Shown here: piece by piece, positions 17,598-25,411 of the stretch
Layout: each line of letters begins with the position of its first letter
Position numbering within the stretch: position 1 is the first letter of the stretch
DNA from: Dietzia sp. JS16-p6b
GTDB taxonomy: Bacteria; Actinomycetota; Actinomycetes; Mycobacteriales; Mycobacteriaceae
Direction: 5' to 3'
Length of the DNA: 64,000 nt
Assembly: GCF_003052165.1 (NCBI RefSeq)
Contig: NZ_CP024869.1
Span: 1,150,001 to 1,214,000 of the forward strand
The notes under the pieces: generated by a model
Seen by the model: the letters and a program-made list of their open reading frames with translations, nothing else
What the model was told of the DNA's origin: nothing
The model's database searches: none
Translations under genes and position numbers: made by a program

Positions 17598-18032
17598 GTG
17601 ATCGACACTGACGAGTCAACGGTTGCGTCCCTGAGGGCGTGGCGGGCGCACCGCGGATCCCTGTCTCTCGACTTCGTGCGGGGCGGCGGCCCCTTATTCG
17701 GAGATCTGGAGGCCAGCGTGCGGAACGTGAACTCCGTGTCGCTGATGTTCACCCACCGAGTCCGCAAGGCGCGGAAGGCGCTCAGAGCGGAACCCCTGCC
17801 GGCGCTCACCCTTCACGGCGGCAGACACACCCGCGCGACGTTGCTGCTGGAGGCGGGGGAGAACCCGAAGGTGGTCCAAGAGAGGCTCGGGCACGCCTAG
17901 ATCACCATCACCATGGACATCTTCGCCCGCGTCACCGAAATGATGCAGCGCAGCGCGGTGGACCGATTCGGTGCCCTGCTCGGCGGCTATGAACGACCGC
18001 TGCTGCAGGAACCGTTGCATGGGCCAAAATGA
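17598..18032 (+). pseudogene. Tyrosine integrase C-terminal fragment, inactivated
   Basis: The frame reads VIDTDESTVASLRAWRAHR, FTHRVRKARKAL, then the catalytic box LHGGRHTRATLLLEAG and VVQERLGHA. A TAG stop (17898-17900) interrupts right after GHA; the same frame continues ITITMDIFARVTEMMQ to TGA at 18032. The catalytic tyrosine expected in the TMDxY motif is Phe. The N-terminal core-binding half is absent; a shifted fragment (LKTPRPCSS) just upstream is all that remains. It lies 50 bp from attR and points at tRNA-His, so it was the integrase of this element. Confidence 0.85.
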
Positions 18033-18035
18033 AAA

Positions 18036-18072
18036 CGGCGGGCGACCCGCACAATGTGCAGGTCACCCGCCG
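18036..18072 (-). terminator. Intrinsic terminator for tRNA-His
   Basis: Stem 18036-18047 with 18061-18072 (11 of 12 paired) is followed on the minus strand by TTTTC and another ATTTT. It lies just downstream of tRNA-His, on the element side of attR. The integrated element therefore supplies a replacement terminator for the tRNA. Confidence 0.7.
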
Positions 18073-18081
18073 CTTCCGGTG

Positions 18082-18104
18082 GGGGTGGCTGACGGGACTC
18101 GAAC
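18082..18104. other. attR: tRNA-His 3' end used as integration site
   Basis: These 23 bases match attL (8479-8501) exactly and cover the T-arm and acceptor strand of the tRNA. Integration thus kept the tRNA gene whole at the right end. Confidence 0.85.
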
Positions 18105-18157
18105 CCGCGACAGCCAGGATCACAACCTGGTGCTCTACCAACTGAACTACAGCCACC
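18084..18157 (-). tRNA. tRNA-His (GTG)
   Basis: The minus strand folds into a full cloverleaf of 74 nt including the G-1 residue: acceptor GGTGGCTG/CAGCCACC, anticodon loop TTGTGAT (anticodon GTG), T-arm GCGGGTTCGAGTCCCGT. CCA is not exactly encoded (CCC follows). It is the attachment target of the upstream element and sits next to orn, as in mycobacteria. Confidence 0.97.
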
Positions 18158-18264
18158 ATCGCCGTCCTCGCGAACAGCGTTGACGATGTTACCCGGTCTG
18201 AGCCCCGGTCAGGAAATCGGGAGGTGTCGACGCGGACCGGACCCGCGCACGGGCGGCAGGGGGC

Positions 18265-18933
18265 TCAGTTGACCGCGGGCAAGGCGCCGGCTGCGGCGCG
18301 CACCTCGTCGGTGGTCGGACCCGGTTGCGGGACGAACGCCGTGGCGCGGTAGTACTTCAGCTCGCGGATCGACTCCTTGATGTCTGCCAGGGCACGATGG
18401 GACATGCCCTTCTCGGGCTGGCCGAAGTAGATGCGCGGATACCAGCGGCGGCACAGCTCCTTGATCGAGCTCACATCGATCATCCGGTAGTGCAGGTAGG
18501 AGTTGAGCTCGGGCATGTCCCGGGCGAGGAACCCGCGATCGGTGCCGATCGAGTTGCCGGCGAGGGGAGCGGTCCCGCTGACCGGGACCCAGGCGCGGAT
18601 GTAGTCCAGCACCTGCTTCTCGGCCTCCGCCACCGTCACAGCGGAGGCGCGGATCTCCTCGGTCAGCCCCGACGAGGAGTGCATGTCCCGTACGACCGGC
18701 AGCATCGCGGCCAGTTTGGCGTCGGAGGCGTGGATGACGATGTCCACGCCGTCGCCCAGGACGTTGAGTTCGGAGTCGGTGACCAGTGCCGCGATCTCCA
18801 CCAGCGCGTCGTTCGCGGTGTCGAGGCCGGTCATCTCGCAGTCGATCCACACGATCCGGTCGTTCTTGGACTCCTTGTGGGGCGTCGGGCTCGACGTCGC
18901 GACAGGGGTGGGATCGGCGCTCGACTCTGGCAT
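18265..18933 (-). CDS. orn: Oligoribonuclease
   Basis: The 222-aa DEDDh exonuclease carries [10 protein letters not shown] (first two acidic residues), [17 protein letters not shown] and [12 protein letters not shown], which hold the remaining acidic residues and the catalytic His. It degrades 2-5-nt RNA fragments and pGpG, the last step of mRNA and c-di-GMP turnover. The ATG at 18933 was chosen because the motifs begin ~27 residues in; the Ser/Pro-rich N-terminus is a small lineage extension. Its position beside tRNA-His and the CmrA-like gene matches mycobacterial order. Confidence 0.95.
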   Translation of the reverse strand: MPESSADPTPVATSSPTPHKESKNDRIVWIDCEMTGLDTANDALVEIAALVTDSELNVLGDGVDIVIHASDAKLAAMLPVVRDMHSSSGLTEEIRASAVTVAEAEKQVLDYIRAWVPVSGTAPLAGNSIGTDRGFLARDMPELNSYLHYRMIDVSSIKELCRRWYPRIYFGQPEKGMSHRALADIKESIRELKYYRATAFVPQPGPTTDEVRAAAGALPAVN

Positions 18934-19060
18934 CGCTCGACTATATCGCCGCAGCGTTCCAAGCTTCGTCCCACGTCTGCGGCCCCCCACCACCGCGTCG
19001 AGCCTGCAGGCGTCTGGAGCACCGCCGTGTGGCAGCTGACGTCCTCAGTAGGGTGGGGAT

Positions 19061-19459
19061 ATGCCCTCGTCCGCGGCCGACCCCGAAAACTCACCGTCGA
19101 TGGCAACCGATGAGTGGAACTTGCGATTCCTCGCGGAGATGGGACAAATCCTGGCGGAACGCCCCGGAACGGAGTTCGACTCTCCCGGGGCCGTTCGCTA
19201 CAGGGTGGAAGAACTGGCACTGACGGGCGGATTCGTAAGACTGGTCTGGGCTTTCCCTGGCGCTCCGGACACGGGGAAGCGCTCGGTCCGCGTCGGACGG
19301 TTCATGAACTTGGTGGACTTGCGAGGCGGGTTCTCACCGGATGATCCAGACATCGTTGCCGGGGCAGTACTGCTCAACGATTTCTATCCAGCTCACCCCC
19401 CAGCGGAGGACCGTGAGCACGCAGACGGCATTCGTTGGCTAGGGCCGCCGCCTCCCTAG
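19061..19459 (+). CDS. Hypothetical protein
   Basis: The 132-aa acidic soluble protein is divergent from orn. It reads NLRFLAEMGQILAERPG, then FDSPGAVRYRVEELALTGGF, and ends in a Pro-rich tail. An internal ATG at 19100 (MATDEWNLRFL) is an alternative start. No family or catalytic motif is recognised. The good hydrophobic pattern and lack of a better competing frame support a real gene. Confidence 0.55.
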   Translation: MPSSAADPENSPSMATDEWNLRFLAEMGQILAERPGTEFDSPGAVRYRVEELALTGGFVRLVWAFPGAPDTGKRSVRVGRFMNLVDLRGGFSPDDPDIVAGAVLLNDFYPAHPPAEDREHADGIRWLGPPPP

Positions 19460-19510
19460 CAGCCGGGCCATGCTTGGCAACTGCCGGAGACTGCTCGCGA
19501 GGTCGGCCGA

Positions 19511-20332
19511 TCAGGCCTCGGCCTGCCCCTCGCCGAGCTTGGCGTAGAACCGTCCCACGATCGGGGCCATGACCCCGCGCGGGGTGTAGTTGCCCGCCAC
19601 CGACATCGCCTGGCCCAGGGGTCCCGGGACCACGCGCATCTTGTTCCGGGCGAGCGCGTCCAGCGAGATCCGGGCGGTGTACGTGGTGTCCACCCAGAAG
19701 CGGTCGGGGACCAGGCGGTCGACGAACGTCTTGTCCTCCTCGGCGATCTCCTCGGTGCGCACCGGGCCGGGCGCCAGCAGCGTGACGTTGACCCCGGAGT
19801 CCTTGAGCTCGCCGCGAAGTGACTCGGAGAAGGTGTTGAGGAACGCCTTGGTCGCGGCGTAGGTGGCGTTGTTGGGGATCGGCATGTTGCCGGCCGCCGA
19901 GCCGACGTTGAGGATTGCGCCCGAGCGACGCTCCACCATTCCGGGCAGGACCGCCAGGACGAGGTCGTGGCAGGCGACGGCGTTGACCTGCACTTGGCTC
20001 TTCTCGTAGTGCGGATCGAGCGTGGCGACCGGGCCGAATGAGGCGATGCCGGCGTTGTTGCACAGGATCGAGACCTCGCGGCCCGCCAGTTCCTCCAGAA
20101 GCGGGGCCCGCTCGGCCGGATCGGACAGGTCGCAGGCCCGCACCTCGACCGTCACCGGGAACCGGCTCTCCAACCGCTCCTTGAGCTCCTGCAGCACCTC
20201 GCCGCGCCGCGCCACGACGATCAGCGAATGCCCGCGGCGGGCCAACTCGGCGGCCAGCGCCATGCCGATCCCGGAGGAGGCGCCGGTGACGACAGCACGA
20301 TTCGTCGCGGTGGGCAGGGGAAGCGGCATCAT
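19511..20332 (-). CDS. cmrA: Short-chain dehydrogenase, CmrA-like mycolate reductase
   Basis: The 273-aa SDR has the NADPH site TGASSGIG, the NNAG motif (CNNAGIASFG), active-site Ser in NVGSAAG and YAATKAF (YxxxK). Context identifies it: in M. tuberculosis the reductase Rv2509 (CmrA) lies between orn and a UMF1-type membrane protein (Rv2508c), as here. CmrA reduces the 3-oxo intermediate of mycolic acid made by Pks13. This is the best evidence in the window for a mycolate-containing cell envelope. The symbol rests on synteny and SDR type, since SDRs are hard to tell apart by motif. Confidence 0.8.
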   Translation of the reverse strand: MMPLPLPTATNRAVVTGASSGIGMALAAELARRGHSLIVVARRGEVLQELKERLESRFPVTVEVRACDLSDPAERAPLLEELAGREVSILCNNAGIASFGPVATLDPHYEKSQVQVNAVACHDLVLAVLPGMVERRSGAILNVGSAAGNMPIPNNATYAATKAFLNTFSESLRGELKDSGVNVTLLAPGPVRTEEIAEEDKTFVDRLVPDRFWVDTTYTARISLDALARNKMRVVPGPLGQAMSVAGNYTPRGVMAPIVGRFYAKLGEGQAEA

Positions 20333-20544
20333 GCGTCCTCGGGTCAGGTGGTCAGGGCCGAGGGTGAGCGTACCGGCGAGGGTGGTGAACGGGGGAGTCG
20401 GAGACGCCTCCCGGTGCGGCGCCGGCGATCAAGGGCACCGGTCACCGGCGGTGGGAACCGGGACGGCACCACGCCGGCGGAAATGGACCCGCCACCTGCG
20501 CTCGCGAGGCCACTGACGAACCGCCAGCCACTAGGTTCTAGGGC

Positions 20545-21933
20545 GTGAGCAGCACCGGGACACCGCCCCCTCCAGAGACCGCCACCTCGTCGTCGTCGCC
20601 CGATCCCCGCCCCGCCACCCGCGGCCAGGTCTTCTCCTGGGCGATCTGGGACTGGGGCTCGGCGGCGTTCAACGCGGTGATCGTGACCTTCGTCTTCTCC
20701 GTGTATCTCACCGACTCGGTCGGCGCGGACCTCGACGGCCCGTTCTCGGCCGCGACCTGGCTGTCCATCGCGATCGCGCTGGCCGGGTTGGTGATCGCGG
20801 TGACCGCGCCGGTGATGGGCCAACGGGCGGACCGGGGCGGGCGTCGCCGACGCTCGCTGGCGATCTGGACCTATCTCACGGTGGCGTTGACCGCGCTGAT
20901 GGTCCTGGTCGACGCGGACGCGCCCTATCCGTGGTTCTTCGTGGGATTGTTGCTGCTCGCGCTGGGGTCCATCACGTTCGAGTTCGCCGAGGTGTCCTAC
21001 TTCGCCATGCTGCGGCAGGTCTCCACCCCGGCCACCGTGGGGCGGGTGTCGGGCTTCGGGTGGGCGATGGGCTACTTCGGCGGGATCGTGCTGCTGCTCA
21101 CCGCGTTCCTCGGCTTCATCTCCGGCGACGGCGACGAGCGGGGCCTGCTGGGCATTCCGACCGACGGCGGCCTCAACGTGCGCCTGGTGTGCCTGGTCGC
21201 GGCGGTGTGGTTCGCGGTGTTCGCGTTGCCCGTGCTGCGGTCGGTGCCGGAGAACCGGCCCCGGGCGAGGTCTGGCGACGACGACGAGGTGGCCTTCACC
21301 GAGTCCTATCGCATCCTCTGGCGGGACCTCAAGGCCCTGTGGCGCCGGGACCCGCGGACCGTGAAGTTCCTCGTGGCCAGCGCCATCTTCCGCGACGGGC
21401 TGGCGGGGGTGTTCACCTTCGGGGCGATCCTGGCGGTCACGGTGTACGGGCTCGCGCCGGGGGACGTGCTGATCTTCGGGGTGGCGGCCAACGTGGTGGC
21501 GGCGTTGGGCGCGGCGGTGGCGGGGGTCGCGGACGACCTGGCGGGGCCGAAGGCGGTGATCATCGGTTCGCTCGCGGCGATGCTCGGCACCATGACGGTT
21601 CTGTTGTTTGTGGACGGCACCGCCATGTTCTGGCTCTTCGGCCTGCTCATGTGCCTGTTCGTGGGCCCGGCGCAGTCGGCGTCGCGGTCCTTCCTCGCCC
21701 GCCTCGCGCCGCCCGGCGGTGACGGCCAGATGTTCGGCCTCTACGCCACCACCGGACGCGCGGTGTCGTTCCTCGCCCCCGCGCTGTTCGGTCTGTTCAC
21801 CTGGGGTTTCGGCACCGACCGGGCGGGAATCGCCGGCATCGCGCTGGTCCTGCTGGTGGGTCTGGTCCTGCTGCTGCCTGTGCGCACCCCGACCCGCGCC
21901 GAGACGTCGACCACCTGGGCCGGCACCGCCTGA
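20545..21933 (+). CDS. UMF1/Atg22-type MFS transporter
   Basis: The 462-aa protein starts at GTG 20545 and has about 12 hydrophobic helices. VFSWAIWDWGSAAFNAVIVTF is the hallmark start of the UMF1 (Atg22-like) major facilitator family, and MGQRADRGGRRRR is the loop 2-3 motif. Other members include vacuolar amino-acid effluxers, but bacterial substrates are mostly unknown. The N-terminal ~25 residues are Ser/Pro-rich and likely disordered. It is divergent from the CmrA-like gene with a ~210-bp shared upstream region. Confidence 0.85.
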   Translation: MSSTGTPPPPETATSSSSPDPRPATRGQVFSWAIWDWGSAAFNAVIVTFVFSVYLTDSVGADLDGPFSAATWLSIAIALAGLVIAVTAPVMGQRADRGGRRRRSLAIWTYLTVALTALMVLVDADAPYPWFFVGLLLLALGSITFEFAEVSYFAMLRQVSTPATVGRVSGFGWAMGYFGGIVLLLTAFLGFISGDGDERGLLGIPTDGGLNVRLVCLVAAVWFAVFALPVLRSVPENRPRARSGDDDEVAFTESYRILWRDLKALWRRDPRTVKFLVASAIFRDGLAGVFTFGAILAVTVYGLAPGDVLIFGVAANVVAALGAAVAGVADDLAGPKAVIIGSLAAMLGTMTVLLFVDGTAMFWLFGLLMCLFVGPAQSASRSFLARLAPPGGDGQMFGLYATTGRAVSFLAPALFGLFTWGFGTDRAGIAGIALVLLVGLVLLLPVRTPTRAETSTTWAGTA

Positions 21934-21968
21934 TCGCGGCGCCGTCCTGACTGGTCGCGGCACCCTGC

Positions 21969-22038
21969 CGCCTGGCCTGCCCAGTGCCCCTCTGCCTGGC
22001 CTGCCCAGCACCCCCTGCCTGGCCTGCCCAGCACCCCC
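21969..22038. repeat. Three tandem ~23-bp C-rich repeats
   Basis: About three copies of CTGCCTGGCCTGCCCAGCAC, with small changes, follow the UMF1 stop by about 35 bp. The 520-bp spacer to the next gene (21934-22456) contains no convincing gene, only this and the repeats listed below. Confidence 0.8.
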
Positions 22039-22269
22039 TTGACTTGTGCGCCCCCTTCGGCCTGCGTGTCGAAAGTGCATACTCTCGGCTGACCTGCGCG
22101 GCGCTACTGGTCCATAGAGGACACACAAGGCTGGGCGGACCTTCGGGGGCCGGCACCACTCGGCCTCCAGGGTGGGTTGATGGCCGCCGGGGCGGCAGGC
22201 GGGCCCGCCGGGCTCGCCGGGTCCCGTGCCGGTCGCCCTGAAGTGCGCGGGCGCAATGGTCCCGAGCCG

Positions 22270-22285
22270 CCGCACAAGTGTGCGG
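22270..22285. promoter_or_regulatory. Short inverted repeat
   Basis: CCGCACAAGTGTGCGG has perfect 7-bp arms and a 2-bp centre. It may be a protein-binding site or a small hairpin in an otherwise gene-free spacer. Confidence 0.4.
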
Positions 22286-22291
22286 AATGCG

Positions 22292-22391
22292 GTCGAAGAG
22301 GACGCATAGGCCGAAGAGAACGCATAGGCCGAAGAGGACGCATAAGCAGGAGGCGCGAGGTTGAGGTGCGAGGTTGAGGCGCGAGGCTGAG
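22292..22391. repeat. Two adjacent tandem repeat arrays (3 x 18 bp, 3 x 13 bp)
   Basis: Three 18-bp units (22292-22309, 22310-22327, 22328-22345; GCCGAAGAGGACGCATAG type) are followed after 7 bp by three 13-bp units (22353-22365, 22366-22378, 22379-22391; GCGCGAGGTTGAG type) with one or two changes each. They lie downstream of the minus-strand HAD gene. No function is apparent. Confidence 0.8.
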
Positions 22392-22456
22392 GCGCGAAGT
22401 GGTGGGGCCGGGGGGCGGGGCAGGGAGGCACCGGGGCAGGCCGCCCCCCCCGGCGA

Positions 22457-23131
22457 CTAGAGCGCTCCGGACGTGAGCAAATCGAGCACTCCGGCGGCGT
22501 CGTCGGCGATAGCGGAGAACCCGGCTTCACGAAGTTCGGCGTCGCCGATACCGCCCGTCCGCACGGCTACCGAGCGGATGCCCAGTTTGCCGGCCGCGAT
22601 GGCGTCCCACGTCGCATCGCCCACCATGATCGCGTCCGCGGCGTCGACGCCCGAGCGCTCGAGGGCGATCGCCACGATGGTGGGATCGGGCTTGGCCTGG
22701 TCGACGTCCTCGCCGGTGGTCACGGCGTCCACGTGGTCGTCGACATCGAGAAGCTCCCGGGCCTGCTCGAACTCCGACGGTGCCGCCGAGGTCGCGAGCA
22801 CGACGATCCACCCCCGCTCCTTGGCGCCACGGATGAGGTCGCGGCCACCGGGGAGCAGGCGCAGCGTCGCCTCCGCGTAGTACTCAGAATGCAGATCCTT
22901 GGCCCGGCTCGCCACGCGTTCGCGGTCCTCGTCGTCGTCGACACCTGCGAGATCCAGGAGTTCGTCCACCAGCGTGGACCCGTCCTTGCCGATCCGGTGG
23001 TGCACCTCCACGAACGGCACCGGCGCGCCGGCCTCGGCCAGGGCGCGGTGCCAGGTCCAGACGTGGACGTAGGTGGAGTCGACCAGGGTGCCGTCGACGT
23101 CGAGGAGGAGGGCGCGCGGTGTAGTGGTCAT
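22457..23131 (-). CDS. HAD-family phosphatase (phosphoglycolate phosphatase-like)
   Basis: The 224-aa protein carries the four HAD motifs in order: LLLDVDGTLVDST (nucleophile Asp), VVLATSAAP, K in QAKPDP, and IMVGDATWDA. A helical cap between motifs I and II marks subclass I. It should hydrolyse a small phosphorylated metabolite, with substrate unknown. The start at ATG 23131 places motif I at residue 9, as usual. It is divergent from the F420-dependent oxidoreductase. Confidence 0.85.
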   Translation of the reverse strand: MTTTPRALLLDVDGTLVDSTYVHVWTWHRALAEAGAPVPFVEVHHRIGKDGSTLVDELLDLAGVDDDEDRERVASRAKDLHSEYYAEATLRLLPGGRDLIRGAKERGWIVVLATSAAPSEFEQARELLDVDDHVDAVTTGEDVDQAKPDPTIVAIALERSGVDAADAIMVGDATWDAIAAGKLGIRSVAVRTGGIGDAELREAGFSAIADDAAGVLDLLTSGAL

Positions 23132-23164
23132 GCGTCCGACCGTGCACCGCCCTCGGGAGGCCGG

Positions 23165-23228
23165 CAACCGGTGGCCCCCGCCCGGGTGTCAACCGGTGGC
23201 CCCCGCCCGGGTGGCGACCGGTGGCGAC
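23165..23228. repeat. 25-bp tandem repeat in a divergent promoter region
   Basis: Two 25-bp copies (23165-23189 and 23190-23214, one base different) and a partial third contain ACCGGTGGC. They sit 30-90 bp upstream of the oxidoreductase start at 23258, so they may affect its transcription. Confidence 0.7.
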
Positions 23229-23257
23229 AAGCCCGGGCCCGGCGCACCCTCGGAGCC

Positions 23258-24250
23258 ATGACACGTTTCGGATACACGCTCATGACCGAACAGTCCGGCC
23301 CCAAGGAACTGGTCCGCTACGCCGCCAAGGCCGAGCAGGCGGGATTCGACTTCGAGGTGGCCTCGGACCACTACTTCCCGTGGCTGTCCTCGCAAGGCCA
23401 CGCGCCGTACGTATGGAGTGTCCTGGGCGCCGTGGCTCACGTCACCGAGAGGGTGGACCTGTGCACGTACGTCACCTGCCCGATCCTGCGCTACCACCCC
23501 GCGGTGGTGGCACAGAAGGCCGCGACCGTGCAGATCATGTCCGACGGCCGGTTCATGCTGGGCATCGGCGCGGGGGAGAACCTCAACGAGCACGTGGTGG
23601 GTCAGCGGTGGCCCTCGGTCGACGAGCGACACGAGATGACGGTGGAGGCTCTGGAGGTCATCGGCGAACTGTTCGACGGCGGCCTGGTGACCTACTCCGG
23701 CGAGCACTTCCGCGTGGACTCGGCCCGGCTGTGGGACCTGCCCGAGAAGCGGGTGCCGATCGGCGTGGCAGCCGGCGGGGAGAAGGCCGTCGGCCGGCTC
23801 GGGCCGCTCGCCGATCACCTCATCGCCACCGAGCCGGAGCCCGCCCACATCGAGAACTGGAACGCGCTCGAGGGACGGAAGAACATCGGTGACGGTGCCC
23901 GGGCCATCGCCCAGATCCCCATCAGTTGGGATCCCGAGTCCGAGAAGGCGGCCGTCGAGCGGGCGCACGACCAGTTCCGCTGGTTCGCCGGGGGCTGGGC
24001 CGCCAACGCCGACCTGCCCACCACCGCCGGATTCGCCGCCGCCACCAAGTTCGTCCGCCCCGAGGACGTGGCCGAGCAACTTCCCTGCGGTCCCGACCTG
24101 GACGCGATCGTCGAGAAGATCCAGCCCTACTGGGAGGCCGGGTACACGGACGTCGCGCTGATCCAGATCGGCGACTCCACCCTGGACCGGTTCCTCGAGG
24201 AGGCCGCCGAGCCGCTGCTCGCGCGGTTGCGGGAGGCCTCCCCGAACTGA
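23258..24250 (+). CDS. LLM-class F420-dependent oxidoreductase (G6PDH-like subfamily)
   Basis: The 330-aa protein begins FGYTLMTEQSGPKELVRYAA and has FEVASDHYFPWL, LCTYVTCPILRYHPAVVAQ and FMLGIGAGENLNEHVVG, which are typical of the luciferase-like TIM barrel that binds coenzyme F420. The pattern fits the subfamily related to F420-dependent glucose-6-phosphate dehydrogenase. It would pass hydride between F420 and an unknown alcohol or sugar phosphate. The ATG at 23258 is used because homologous sequence starts there; frame open further upstream is not protein-like. Confidence 0.88.
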   Translation: MTRFGYTLMTEQSGPKELVRYAAKAEQAGFDFEVASDHYFPWLSSQGHAPYVWSVLGAVAHVTERVDLCTYVTCPILRYHPAVVAQKAATVQIMSDGRFMLGIGAGENLNEHVVGQRWPSVDERHEMTVEALEVIGELFDGGLVTYSGEHFRVDSARLWDLPEKRVPIGVAAGGEKAVGRLGPLADHLIATEPEPAHIENWNALEGRKNIGDGARAIAQIPISWDPESEKAAVERAHDQFRWFAGGWAANADLPTTAGFAAATKFVRPEDVAEQLPCGPDLDAIVEKIQPYWEAGYTDVALIQIGDSTLDRFLEEAAEPLLARLREASPN

Positions 24251-24325
24251 GGCAGGCCGATCCCCGCCGTCGAATGGCTGGCGGGCCTCTCTCGGGCGGG
24301 GCCTGCTGGATGGCGGGGCGCGGTT

Positions 24326-25411
24326 CTAGTCGCCGGCTCCGGGCAGGTAGTCGTTGGTCGTGGCGGCGGCACCGTCGACCTCGGTCTCCAGCAGCCCGTT
24401 CTGGTACATCCACCTCGCGTATGCCGCCCAGTCCTCGTCCGACTGCCGACCGAAATCGTCCTCGGGTAGCAGCTCGAGCGTGGCGTCGATCATCATCTCC
24501 AGGATGTCCGGGTCGTAGGAGCCCTGGGTCTCGGGGGTGAGGGCGTCGATCGCGACCTGCCGGTCCCGCAGCGCCGCGGCCTGACCCTCCGCGGTCCCCG
24601 CGAGGAAGTGCCGCACCCGCTCGGCGTAGTCGGCGTCGTCGGCGAGGCGGGTCGGGTTGGCGATGATCACCAGTTCCGCGTAGTCCGGCACCCCGAGTTC
24701 GGTGGCCGGCAGCACCACGACGTCGCCCTGAGCGGTGAGCTCGACGCCCTCGATGTTGCGGAATGCTCCGAAGATCGCGTCGACCTGGTCGGTGAGGAGC
24801 GCCTGGTTGAGGCTCTGCTGCACGTTGGGGGTGGAGATCGAGCCCGGGTCGACCCCGGCCTCCCGGGCGATGAAGTCCAGAGTCGGCTGTTGGGACGCCA
24901 GACCCGACAGCCCCACGGTCCTGCCCTCCAGGTCGGCCGCGGTGGTGATCCCGGACTCCGTCCTGGCGATCAGCGAGGTCAGCGAGGTGGGGATCAGGGC
25001 GGCCACCGAGATCACGTCGAGGCCCTGTTCCGCGGCGATGAGGGTGTCGGGCTCATACGAGATGGCCAGGTCCGCCCGCCCCAGGGACACCTCCCGCGCG
25101 GCGTCGGCCGTGTTGGCGGGCGTCATGAACGTCACGTCGACGCCGGCGTCGCCGTACGCGCCGGTGTGCTGCGCGGTGTACAGCGCCACGTGATCGGGAT
25201 TGGGGCTCCAGTCCAGCAGGACACTCACCGGTGCGGCTCCGGTCTCGGTCGTGTCCGCATCGTCCGAAGCCGCCTGGCATCCGGTCAGGGCCAGCGCCGC
25301 AGCGGCGGCGATCGCGAGCATGCGGACGCCGGGTCGGGTGACGCCCGTTCGGGTGACGCCCGGTCGGGTGACGGTCCGGCGTGGGGCCGCGCTGGTGGAT
25401 GTGTGCGTCAT
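24326..25411 (-). CDS. thiY: Thiamine-precursor ABC transporter, substrate-binding lipoprotein
   Basis: The 361-aa protein has a lipoprotein signal (MLAIAAAAALALTGC) and an NMT1/THI5-like periplasmic-binding fold: VSVLLDWSPNPDHVALYTAQ, DVTFMTPANTADAAREVSLG, DLAISYEPDTLIAAEQGLDV. This family binds pyrimidine precursors such as HMP or its formylamino form. The TPP riboswitch upstream of the operon supports that. An odd N-terminal leader with three VTRxGV repeats precedes the signal peptide, so the true start may be at the Met just before it (codon ~31). The start overlaps the permease stop by 4 bp. Confidence 0.85.
   Translation of the reverse strand: MTHTSTSAAPRRTVTRPGVTRTGVTRPGVRMLAIAAAAALALTGCQAASDDADTTETGAAPVSVLLDWSPNPDHVALYTAQHTGAYGDAGVDVTFMTPANTADAAREVSLGRADLAISYEPDTLIAAEQGLDVISVAALIPTSLTSLIARTESGITTAADLEGRTVGLSGLASQQPTLDFIAREAGVDPGSISTPNVQQSLNQALLTDQVDAIFGAFRNIEGVELTAQGDVVVLPATELGVPDYAELVIIANPTRLADDADYAERVRHFLAGTAEGQAAALRDRQVAIDALTPETQGSYDPDILEMMIDATLELLPEDDFGRQSDEDWAAYARWMYQNGLLETEVDGAAATTNDYLPGAGD

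Larger units (their letters stand above)
8479..18104. mobile_element. Decayed integrative element / prophage remnant in tRNA-His
   Basis: The segment is bounded by a 23-bp direct repeat of the tRNA-His 3' end, with the intact tRNA at the right end and the integrase next to it, as usual for tRNA-targeting elements. Contents are typical accessory DNA: broken excisionase, phage tail tape-measure remnants, PIN toxin pair, small unknown proteins, a HIRAN membrane protein, an ISL3-family IS and a dead integrase. Base and codon use inside is less GC-biased than in the flanks. At least five genes are frameshifted, interrupted or truncated, so the element is probably immobile. Confidence 0.85.

Noticed and set aside
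22292-22391. CRISPR array
   Set aside because: The units are direct tandem repeats without unique spacers, and no cas genes are nearby.
20344-22530. A 728-codon minus-strand open frame opposite the UMF1 transporter
   Set aside because: It is very Arg/Gly/Glu/His-rich with no recognisable fold, and the opposite strand encodes a clear 12-helix transporter. It is a GC-driven shadow.
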